The notes below the pieces were generated by a model. It saw only the letters and a program-made list of their open reading frames with translations, was not told where the DNA came from and did no database searches. Below, piece after piece: positions 1 to 4,673 of a stretch of DNA of 5,956 bases. Positions within the stretch are counted from its first letter, which is position 1. Every line of letters starts with the position of its first letter. This DNA comes from an uncultured Candidatus Saccharibacteria bacterium (GTDB taxonomy: Bacteria > Patescibacteria > Saccharimonadia > Saccharimonadales > 2-12-FULL-41-12), in NCBI GenBank assembly GCA_946478995.1, contig CAMLDK010000055.1:1-5956 (forward strand). The letters run 5' to 3'. The position numbers were made by a program, and so were the translations under genes.

Positions 1-610
1 GCTAATGCTTCAATCAGAAGATGATAAAGCCGTTTCTGAAGCCTTAGACCGGTATAAGAAATCCGCGCAAATCACCGACCTGGCCAGCGAGCAAAGAAGC
101 ATGATTCTGGGCACCGCCGTAAAGAACGGTGTCGCGGATATAGATAAGGTTTTCGATGAATATGCTTCAACCGGCAGGAGTGATGTCCAACGGTCGATAG
201 CATTAGGGCTTACCGCCGCGAAAGACCCCTCAGACATAAAAAAGATTATTGACAGGTCAATCGGGGCTAATGGAGCCGTTAGAGTCCAGGACATACCCAT
301 GTGGTTCGCTTACCTGATGAGGAACCCATACAGCAGAGATATGGCCTGGGACTGGCTGGTTGAGTCATGGGACGAACTGTCGAAGAAATTCAGCGGCAAT
401 AAGTCGCTTGACCGGTTCGTGATTTATTCTTCCGGTCCGCTATGCACGCCTGAATCCCAAGGAAAGTTTAATAAATTTTTTGCCGATAAAACCGATGAAA
501 TCGCTATAAGCCGGCCGATCGCCATAGCCGAGGGCGAGATAAAAGCCCGTGTCGCCTGGCGCGAACGCGAGCTTCCCTCTCTTAAAAAATACCTACTAAA
601 GCATTCCTAG
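1..610 (+). CDS. M1-family aminopeptidase, C-terminal ERAP1-like domain (5' end outside window)
   Basis: The reading frame is open from the left edge, so this is only the last ~200 residues of a longer protein. The visible part is all-helical and matches the helical ERAP1-like C-terminal domain that follows the catalytic domain in M1 zinc aminopeptidases (PepN/ERAP type). The recognisable family pattern, counting from the first visible Met, is a run of short helical repeats (an Arg-Ser-Ile-Ala-Leu segment near 63-68), a conserved 'YLMRNPYSRDMAWDWL' stretch near 103-118, the 'CTPE...KFNKFF' segment near 147-159, and a final helix ending 'RELPSLKKYL'. The HExxH zinc motif would lie upstream and cannot be seen. 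By family these enzymes trim N-terminal residues from peptides, usually in the cytosol. The gene ends with TAG at 608-610 and faces the LysM gene tail to tail across a structured gap. The first Met at base 5 is internal, not a start. Confidence 0.85.
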   Translation, partial: LMLQSEDDKAVSEALDRYKKSAQITDLASEQRSMILGTAVKNGVADIDKVFDEYASTGRSDVQRSIALGLTAAKDPSDIKKIIDRSIGANGAVRVQDIPMWFAYLMRNPYSRDMAWDWLVESWDELSKKFSGNKSLDRFVIYSSGPLCTPESQGKFNKFFADKTDEIAISRPIAIAEGEIKARVAWRERELPSLKKYLLKHS

Positions 611-627
611 ATTATCCTACCTAGTTT

Positions 628-727
628 GAATATACATTTGCCACAAGAGAACGTTTCGCTTGTGATTAATAATTTATCACAAGCTGCACTTGGCCCTCAC
701 GGATTCTCTTGTGTGCAAAGTATATTC
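628..727. repeat. 100-bp structured inverted-repeat element filling the convergent intergenic gap
   Basis: The left arm (628-651) and right arm (704-727) are inverted copies of each other. 628-635 pairs with 720-727 (8 bp), 637-641 with 715-719 (5 bp) and 642-651 with 704-713 (10 bp). That is 23 bp, interrupted only by single unpaired bases at 636 and 714. Inside lies a second perfect 9-bp hairpin, GCTTGTGAT (658-666) with ATCACAAGC (676-684), loop of 9. CTAG occurs just outside both arms (621-624 and 730-733), the right copy including the LysM stop codon. No T-run follows on either strand, so it is not a standard intrinsic terminator. It could end or protect both convergent transcripts, be a MITE-like mobile element, or be a small structured RNA. 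The sequence alone does not decide. Confidence 0.8.
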
Positions 728-729
728 TT

Positions 730-1185
730 CTAGCTGGATTGGCCGACACTGTCGGTGTTGAAGTTTACGAACGGTACGTAAACATCCCATGCCTTTTGCT
801 CGTTTTCAGATAATTTACCTGCCGCATCCGCCCATTTTTTAACCAAATCCCCGTCAACTTTCACTTCTTGACCCTCATTTAGTTCCCCGCCATTAGCCTC
901 TTTGGCCAAGTTAGTTTCGGCAAAAACTATACCGGCTGGAGATATATTGACGTTATTATCTATCCCGTAAGTCTGGATTGCTTTGCGGGCGATCTGCGTA
1001 TAGGTATCGCCCTGCTGCGCAGTATAGGTATAATCTGCCTGCTCGGCTGGCGCGTCCTGCCCGTCAGACGCCGCATCCTGCGCGACAGCCCTGGTTGCGG
1101 TCAATGCCTGATAAGCAAGCACTGCAAATAAAGCCACGCTTACCGCCAAAACCGAAGCAAATGAAATTTTTATTGTTTTATACAT
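730..1185 (-). CDS. Exported LysM-domain protein
   Basis: A 151-residue protein with a basic N-terminus (KTIK), a hydrophobic stretch at about 7-28 and an AVA/Q site at 33-36, so it is either a Sec signal peptide cut there or a single N-terminal anchor. An acidic Asp/Ala/Gln linker (36-51) leads into a LysM-like domain that starts at about 52 with the typical 'QQGDTYTQIARKA' pattern and closes with 'LNEGQEVKV' at about 102-110. LysM domains bind N-acetylglucosamine-containing glycans such as peptidoglycan. The spacing between the two halves is longer than in a usual ~44-residue LysM. The remaining ~40 residues are polar and unrecognised; no catalytic domain is visible. The ATG at 1185 is supported by an AGAGAGGG Shine-Dalgarno-like stretch ending 5 nt upstream. 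It is divergent from the phosphatidyltransferase gene. A role in wall binding is inferred from the family. Confidence 0.8.
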   Translation of the reverse strand: MYKTIKISFASVLAVSVALFAVLAYQALTATRAVAQDAASDGQDAPAEQADYTYTAQQGDTYTQIARKAIQTYGIDNNVNISPAGIVFAETNLAKEANGGELNEGQEVKVDGDLVKKWADAAGKLSENEQKAWDVYVPFVNFNTDSVGQSS

Positions 1186-1229
1186 TTTTACCCTCTCTTT
1201 TTTTGCCCGCCCTTTAATTTACTTAAGCA

Positions 1230-1238
1230 ATTATACCA
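1230..1238 (-). promoter_or_regulatory. Extended -10 promoter for the LysM gene
   Basis: Read on the minus strand this is TGGTATAAT, a consensus TATAAT box with the TG of an extended -10. No good -35 is seen 17 bp upstream (TATTAC there), which fits an extended -10 promoter. Transcription would start near 1223, giving a leader of about 38 nt that contains the AGAGAGGG ribosome site (1191-1198). The same 11 bases, TGGTATAATTG, recur in the promoter at 3443-3453. Confidence 0.6.
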
Positions 1239-1261
1239 AAGCTTACAAAAATGTAATATTT

Positions 1262-1290
1262 TTGACAAAAATAAGATATTATTCTATTAT
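1262..1290 (+). promoter_or_regulatory. Near-consensus sigma-70-type promoter for the phosphatidyltransferase gene
   Basis: TTGACA (1262-1267, perfect -35), a 17-bp spacer and TATTAT (1285-1290, one mismatch from TATAAT). Transcription would begin near 1297, about 19 nt before the ATG at 1316. This matters for the start choice: the in-frame TTG at 1262 is the -35 box itself, so it is not a start codon. The promoter sits back to back with the LysM promoter at 1230-1238. Confidence 0.75.
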
Positions 1291-1315
1291 TAATACAATT
1301 TTAAGAAATGAGAAA

Positions 1316-1987
1316 ATGCGACAAGGAATAGAAAACCAGCCTGTTCTGACAGGTGAAGCCGAGCCTGATTATCTAGCCAAAGGTGCTATAGCCTTTGGCA
1401 ATTTGCTGACGGATACAAGACCGAAGCTAGGCCGTATTATAGGCGCTTATATAATCGGAAAAGCCGACTATCAAAGTACAGCTTTAAGCGCGGCGACCGG
1501 AACCGTAGCCGCCGGGGACGCCGGGGACGGTTTCTTCATCAGATGGGGCAAAAAGCGGCTAGGGTTAGAGCCGGATCCAGATGGTGCCCGCAAAGACGAT
1601 ATTAACGATAAAGAATGGGCAAAAAGATTATTAGAGGCCTTTATAGTAAGGGCTCTGCTGAGCAAAGATTATAAACAAGCACTTTTTTTGTTTGCCAGCA
1701 AGGTGGCAATAGATACGAGAGATGGTATTATTACAGACTTAAGAGATGAAGCCCAGCAACTAGACGTAGATGTTAAAGCCGGTCCTTGGGGTAAAGGAAA
1801 AACAGGCCTGCAAAACCTGGTATTCACCGGCCAGACAGGCCGCGGGGCAAAGACAAAAAATGGCAGAAAAGCTTTCTTCATATCGCAAACCGCAGCAACT
1901 TTATTATCCGGTTTCAGCGGGTACAAGACCGGCCGCAAGCTTAAAAAGGGTATAGCTAAAGCCAGGCGGGAACAAAACTTAGCCTGA
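1316..1987 (+). CDS. Diverged CDP-alcohol phosphatidyltransferase (PgsA-like)
   Basis: A 223-residue protein starting at the ATG 19 nt after the predicted transcription start. It carries the family signature of enzymes that swap CMP on CDP-diacylglycerol for an alcohol headgroup: D68-x2-D71-G72-x3-R76 ... G90-x3-D94-x3-D98. All four metal-binding aspartates are present, but the usual Ala before Arg is Ile75 and the gap from Arg76 to Gly90 is 13 residues rather than 8. Near 28-35 'GNLLTDTR' matches the N-terminal NxLTxxR pattern. R135...LR...A...GKGKTGLQ (135-166) matches the second PgsA region (LRxxA...GKxKTxxQ). Odd point: the expected membrane helices are short and interrupted by charges, so it looks far less hydrophobic than normal PgsA. 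The family assignment is good; substrate and activity are uncertain. The TGA stop overlaps the end of yraN by 9 bases. Confidence 0.7.
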   Translation: MRQGIENQPVLTGEAEPDYLAKGAIAFGNLLTDTRPKLGRIIGAYIIGKADYQSTALSAATGTVAAGDAGDGFFIRWGKKRLGLEPDPDGARKDDINDKEWAKRLLEAFIVRALLSKDYKQALFLFASKVAIDTRDGIITDLRDEAQQLDVDVKAGPWGKGKTGLQNLVFTGQTGRGAKTKNGRKAFFISQTAATLLSGFSGYKTGRKLKKGIAKARREQNLA

Positions 1988-2329
1988 AATATCTTCAATA
2001 AAATCTATTGCAAAATCAGCGCCGGAGACTTCTGCCGCACTTAGTGTGTATTCGCCTTCCCAGTCGTTGATTTCCACCCAGCTGCGGGCCGCCAAGTCCA
2101 TTTTTTGAAGCTTGCGGGCAGTTATGTAATCAAAACCTCCGCCTTGCAGGCCGGAACTGCGATATTTAACCTCAACAAAGTAAATGCAGTTGTCTTTTTT
2201 GGCCGCTATATCTATCTCGCACCACTTAGTTTTCCAGTTGCGGTCGATAATCTTATAGCCTTTTCCCGCCAGGAATTTCTCCACGGCGTCTTCAGCCGCC
2301 TGTCCGGAAAGATTGTGCCGGGCCATCAT
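1979..2329 (-). CDS. yraN: YraN/UPF0102 family nuclease-fold protein
   Basis: A 116-residue protein, the normal length for the family. It shows the YraN pattern in order: 'GQAAEDAVEKFLAGKGYKIIDRNW' at 9-32, then 'CEIDIAA' (E38, D40), then 'YFVEVKYR' (E53-x-K55). D40 and E53-x-K55 form the PD-(D/E)xK restriction-endonuclease-like core. The first motif reads CEID instead of the more common GEID. The family's biochemical role is not well defined; a DNA or RNA repair or processing job is often assumed. The ATG at 2329 overlaps the rnhB stop as ATGA, so the two are translationally coupled; a second ATG directly follows (2326-2324) and is equally possible. The rnhB-yraN pairing is common in bacteria and supports the identification. 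The 3' end overlaps the convergent phosphatidyltransferase gene by 9 bases. Confidence 0.9.
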   Translation of the reverse strand: MMARHNLSGQAAEDAVEKFLAGKGYKIIDRNWKTKWCEIDIAAKKDNCIYFVEVKYRSSGLQGGGFDYITARKLQKMDLAARSWVEINDWEGEYTLSAAEVSGADFAIDFIEDISG

Positions 2330-2880
2330 AGAAACGCTGCTACCGGCTTAAAACTGCGTCTATGCAACAAGCTCGGCCCGGATGAAAACAGGGCTTCCCT
2401 GTGTACTTGCGTACCGTAACCCACGTTCTTTAAAAAATTATAAGCCGGAAAATCCGCATGCCTTAATGACATATATTTATCGCGCATGACTTTGGCGATT
2501 ATGCTGGCGGCGCTGACCGGGGGAACGGTCTGATCGGCTTTTATCAGGCACGATACGTTCTGATAGCCATCCAGGTAGTTAAAATTACCGTCAATAATAA
2601 CCTGCGGGCATTCCGGTGCGTCTTTGATCGCCCGGCGGCAGGCTAATACATGTGCCGCGCTCAGTCCGTATTCATCTATTTCTTCCGCTTCAGCCCAGCC
2701 AAGCCCGGCAAATACGGCCTTATCAAAAATCTCTTTCGCCAGTTCCTCGCGCTTTTTTACAGGAAGTAGTTTTGAATCTTTTAAGCCCAGGACGGGTTCG
2801 CCTAAAATTACCGCGCCTATTACTAACGGGCCGGCCCAAGCGCCCCTGCCTACCTCGTCAATGCCAAGAATATAGCCCAT
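2326..2880 (-). CDS. rnhB: Ribonuclease HII
   Basis: A 184-residue protein that cuts the RNA strand of RNA-DNA hybrids and removes misincorporated ribonucleotides from DNA. The family motifs are all there: GIDEVGRG at 6-13 (D8, E9), 'LKDSKLL' at 33-39, 'IIDGN' at 95-99 (D97), 'KADQTVPPVSAASIIAKVMRD' at 114-134 (D116), and the C-terminal 'GYGT..H' and 'HRRSFKPV'. D8, E9, D97 and D116 form the DEDD metal site; the 19-residue D97-D116 spacing is close to the 18 of the E. coli enzyme, and KAD replaces the usual KGD. It appears complete and active. The N-terminus begins only five residues before GIDEVGRG, a minimal form that is still normal for the family. It lies 50 nt after the phosphatase-like gene and overlaps yraN by 4 nt. 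No Shine-Dalgarno is seen before the ATG. Confidence 0.97.
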   Translation of the reverse strand: MGYILGIDEVGRGAWAGPLVIGAVILGEPVLGLKDSKLLPVKKREELAKEIFDKAVFAGLGWAEAEEIDEYGLSAAHVLACRRAIKDAPECPQVIIDGNFNYLDGYQNVSCLIKADQTVPPVSAASIIAKVMRDKYMSLRHADFPAYNFLKNVGYGTQVHREALFSSGPSLLHRRSFKPVAAFL

Positions 2881-2891
2881 GCTTAAGCTAT

Positions 2892-2900
2892 ATTCTAACA
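2892..2900 (-). promoter_or_regulatory. Possible extended -10 element just before rnhB
   Basis: Read on the minus strand: TGTTAGAAT, that is TG-n-TAGAAT. There is no convincing -35. It ends 11 nt before the rnhB ATG, so a transcript from it would have a leader of only about 4 nt. rnhB may also be read through from the gene upstream. The 8-bp palindrome GCTTAAGC (2881-2888) lies between this box and the ATG. Confidence 0.35.
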
Positions 2901-2930
2901 GGATTTTCAGATTGCTTTCTCAGCTAAAGA

Positions 2931-3437
2931 TCATCCGGCGGACGTAAGGTCGACCGAGAAATGATTCATAGCCAAAGGCCCGATTTCAGCCGCGCCTTCA
3001 TCTCGGATTCCCTGTTTTGTTAAGAGACCGGCTATGGTATCCGCTCCAGCCACTAAAACAACGGCGGTATGTTCCGCGGTTCCTGCCTTTTCAGCTACTT
3101 TTGACGCATAAGGTTTTATTTGGGCGGCAAGTTCGCCGCCGCCGGCATTTTCATCAGCCAGCATGTCCTTCATCGCGGCCGTGGGCGGAATAAAGTCGCG
3201 CTCAACCGAGTGACCGGCAATCCACGAATCTTCCAGTAATATGTCGGCAGTATGGTTGCTTCTTAGGCTGCCCGAAGATATCACCGCCAGCCGGCCGGAA
3301 TCAGTTAATATTTGCCTTATGCCGTCCACGTTTTTGCGCAACTTTACAAAGAAATCCGTACCATTGAATGCCGGCTCGCCGCTTTCTTCAATTAGTATGA
3401 CCTCGAATGCTGAAGCCCCGGGTTTATGTTTTGCCAT
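2931..3437 (-). CDS. Histidine-phosphatase-fold protein lacking catalytic residues (probable pseudoenzyme)
   Basis: A 168-residue protein whose frame aligns with the histidine phosphatase (phosphoglycerate mutase-like) superfamily without gaps at three key motifs. 'ILIEESGEPAFN' (14-25) corresponds to the N-terminal LVRHGETxxN, but Arg-His is replaced by Glu18-Ser19. 'SSGSLRSNHTADIL' (54-67) corresponds to SSPLxRAxxTAxxL and keeps the Arg (59) and Thr-Ala. 'VVLVAGADTI' (126-135) corresponds to VLVVSHGGxI, but the second catalytic His is Gly131. Both histidines needed for phosphate transfer are therefore missing, so it is probably not a phosphatase and may bind a ligand or partner instead. No signal peptide or membrane segment is seen. 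It is the first gene of a minus-strand run with rnhB and yraN. The start is ATG at 3437, with a strong promoter almost touching it. The fold assignment rests on motif reading only. Confidence 0.6.
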   Translation of the reverse strand: MAKHKPGASAFEVILIEESGEPAFNGTDFFVKLRKNVDGIRQILTDSGRLAVISSGSLRSNHTADILLEDSWIAGHSVERDFIPPTAAMKDMLADENAGGGELAAQIKPYASKVAEKAGTAEHTAVVLVAGADTIAGLLTKQGIRDEGAAEIGPLAMNHFSVDLTSAG

Positions 3438-3444
3438 TTATACA

Positions 3445-3473
3445 ATTATACCATTAATACGCTGAATTGTAAA
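3445..3473 (-). promoter_or_regulatory. Strong promoter abutting the phosphatase-like gene (likely leaderless)
   Basis: On the minus strand: TTTACA (3473-3468), a 17-bp spacer and TATAAT (3450-3445), with TGG in front of the -10 (extended -10). The box ends 7 nt before the ATG at 3437, so transcription should start at or within a base or two of the A of the start codon. No Shine-Dalgarno exists in the gap. Confidence 0.75.
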
Positions 3474-3491
3474 TCATATTGCTTGCGCTTA

Positions 3492-3521
3492 TTGCAAAAA
3501 ACTGCATTTTAAGAGTATTAT
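3492..3521 (+). promoter_or_regulatory. Probable promoter for the DUF1761 gene
   Basis: TTGCAA (3492-3497), an 18-bp spacer and TATTAT (3516-3521). Transcription would start near 3528, leaving about 20 nt before the ATG at 3548. It diverges from the promoter at 3445-3473. Confidence 0.5.
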
Positions 3522-3535
3522 CAAGATATATAAAT

Positions 3536-3543
3536 AAGGAGGG
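3536..3543 (+). promoter_or_regulatory. Strong Shine-Dalgarno that fixes the DUF1761 start
   Basis: AAGGAGGG lies 4 nt before the ATG at 3548. This sets the start there rather than at the earlier in-frame codon at 3479, which falls upstream of the predicted promoter. It is the best ribosome site in the window and contrasts with the several genes that have none. Confidence 0.8.
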
Positions 3544-3547
3544 TTTA

Positions 3548-4018
3548 ATGTTAAGTTATTTAGCGCATGCGGGATTAAGTGATTCCGGTACTTATCTAAG
3601 CAGCAGCGAGGTCTCAGTTAGCTGGGGGGCCATCGGCCTGGCTACGCTGGCCGCCATGGTCATAGGCTGGGTCTGGTATGGTCCGCTTTTTGGCAAACAA
3701 TGGATGAAAGCGGTGGGACTGAAGAAAAAAGATATGGAAGGCTCCTGGTGGCCGATAATCGCCATGCTCGGCCTGTCTCTAGCGCAATCCGTGATCCTGG
3801 CGCATTTTACCGCCTATGCCGCAAACTTTTATTTTGACTTCGACGGCTGGACGGTCGGTGCGCTGACCGGTCTTTGGGCTTTTGCCGGTTTCGTAGCCCC
3901 GGTTCTGATCTCTAATACTATGTTCGCAAAGGGCTCGACAAGCTTGCTTAAGATAAATCTGGCCAACCAATTCGTAACGCTGCTTGTAATGGGCGTCATC
4001 TTAGGAAGTATTAACTAG
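3548..4018 (+). CDS. DUF1761-type small integral membrane protein
   Basis: A 156-residue protein with four likely membrane helices at about 25-44, 68-90, 101-123 and 137-154. The diagnostic motif 'WYGPLFGKQWMK' (43-54), directly after the first helix, is the hallmark of DUF1761 proteins, whose function is not known. A short polar N-terminal segment (1-24) precedes helix 1 and a charged loop with GLKKKD (57-62) separates helices 1 and 2. The length agrees with the family. There is no catalytic signature. The gene is alone on the plus strand, divergent from the phosphatase-like gene, and its TAG ends only 4 bases from the end of rplS, so it interrupts what would otherwise be a continuous minus-strand rplS-rnhB-yraN neighbourhood. 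Confidence 0.8.
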   Translation: MLSYLAHAGLSDSGTYLSSSEVSVSWGAIGLATLAAMVIGWVWYGPLFGKQWMKAVGLKKKDMEGSWWPIIAMLGLSLAQSVILAHFTAYAANFYFDFDGWTVGALTGLWAFAGFVAPVLISNTMFAKGSTSLLKINLANQFVTLLVMGVILGSIN

Positions 4019-4022
4019 GAAG

Positions 4023-4595
4023 CTACTTTTTTTCTTCAGACTTGGCTTCTGTGTTTGCTTCAGTCTTTTTTGAAGCGGCTTTCTCATCCTTTTGAACGTC
4101 TTCATCGGCTTTTGCTTCTGCTTGAGCGGGTTTTTCTGCCGGAGCTTCTTCAGCGGACGGATTCGCCTCGGCCTGCTTGCCCTCAGGATTTTCTGCTTTA
4201 GGCTCTTCTTTTATTTCAGGTTCCGGAACGTAATTAACCTTGTCCTGATCAAAATCCATAGCGGAAAGACGGGCGGATTTGCCGGTACGTTCACGCATAT
4301 AGCTTAAGTAGTTGCGGCGGACTTTGCTTCTTTTCACTACTTCTATCTTCGTGACAAGCGGGCTGTGGACCAGAAATGATTTCTCTACCCCGATACCGCT
4401 GGCTATGCGCCTTACGACTATGGTAGAACTCAGGGAATTCTTACGCTTAGTCTGGATTACCAAACCTTCAAAAACCTGCACCCGCTCTTTATTGCCTTCG
4501 CGGATTTTCTGGTGCACGCGTACCGTGTCGCCGCTTTTTACATCTACGACATGCGGTTTTTTAAAACTCTTTTCGATTTCCTTTATCACTGACAT
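4023..4595 (-). CDS. rplS: 50S ribosomal protein L19 with a long charged C-terminal tail
   Basis: Residues 1-110 are a normal bacterial L19, a large-subunit protein at the interface with the 30S subunit. Conserved blocks are 'SGDTVRVHQKIREGNKERVQ' (21-40), 'FEGLVI' (42-47), 'VRRIASGIGVEKSF' (61-74), 'HSPLV' (77-81) and 'RERTGK' (101-106). Typical L19 is about 115 residues; this one runs to 190. The extra part from about 125 onward is low-complexity Glu/Lys/Ala/Pro with no hydrophobic residues to speak of, so it is expected to be disordered. The tail is in the same frame without interruption, so it is real coding sequence rather than readthrough. The start is ATG at 4595, which matches the family N-terminus; no Shine-Dalgarno is present. 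The stop is TAG at 4025-4023. Confidence 0.97.
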   Translation of the reverse strand: MSVIKEIEKSFKKPHVVDVKSGDTVRVHQKIREGNKERVQVFEGLVIQTKRKNSLSSTIVVRRIASGIGVEKSFLVHSPLVTKIEVVKRSKVRRNYLSYMRERTGKSARLSAMDFDQDKVNYVPEPEIKEEPKAENPEGKQAEANPSAEEAPAEKPAQAEAKADEDVQKDEKAASKKTEANTEAKSEEKK

Positions 4596-4604
4596 AGATT
4601 AATG

Positions 4605-4633
4605 AATATATCACATCTGTTTAAAATAGTGAA
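4605..4633 (-). promoter_or_regulatory. Predicted rplS promoter close to the start codon
   Basis: On the minus strand: TTCACT (4633-4628), a 17-bp spacer and TATATT (4610-4605). The -10 ends 9 nt before the ATG, so the transcript would have a leader of only a few bases at most. The -35 matches consensus at 4 of 6 positions, so confidence is moderate. Confidence 0.5.
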
Positions 4634-4637
4634 GACT

Positions 4638-4665
4638 TTGAGCATTCCTCATCATGAAGTATATT
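4638..4665 (+). promoter_or_regulatory. Predicted malic enzyme promoter close to the start codon
   Basis: TTGAGC (4638-4643), a 16-bp spacer and TATATT (4660-4665). The -10 ends 8 nt before the GTG start at 4674, so the mRNA would begin at or next to the start codon. It is divergent from the rplS promoter within the same 78-bp gap. Confidence 0.5.
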
Positions 4666-4673
4666 AAATTGCT

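Noticed and set aside
628..727. Integron attC site, suggested by the bulged bases in a long imperfect palindrome
   Set aside because: The core-site consensus (GTTRRRY / RYYYAAC) is not present at the arms, and no integrase or cassette array is visible.
628..727. CRISPR repeat array
   Set aside because: There is one palindromic unit with inverted, not direct, repeats and no regular spacers.
978..1217. Plus-strand open frame antisense to the LysM gene
   Set aside because: The translation is Arg/Pro-rich and featureless, while the minus strand has a signal peptide, LysM pattern, ribosome site and promoter.
1262..1315. In-frame upstream TTG start that would add 18 residues to the phosphatidyltransferase
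   Set aside because: The TTG is part of a perfect -35 box (TTGACA) with a -10 17 bp downstream; transcription would start after it, and ATG 1316 gives a sensible leader.
1308..1331. Seven-codon upstream frame (ATG at 1308, TAG at 1329-1331) overlapping the phosphatidyltransferase start
   Set aside because: It falls inside the predicted leader and might affect translation, but it has no ribosome site and a frame this short is expected by chance.
2624..2927. Two plus-strand open frames antisense to rnhB
   Set aside because: rnhB on the other strand is unambiguous; these frames have no motif and no ribosome site.
3479..3547. Longer N-terminus for the DUF1761 protein
   Set aside because: The codons lie upstream of the predicted transcription start, and a strong AAGGAGGG sits 4 nt before ATG 3548.
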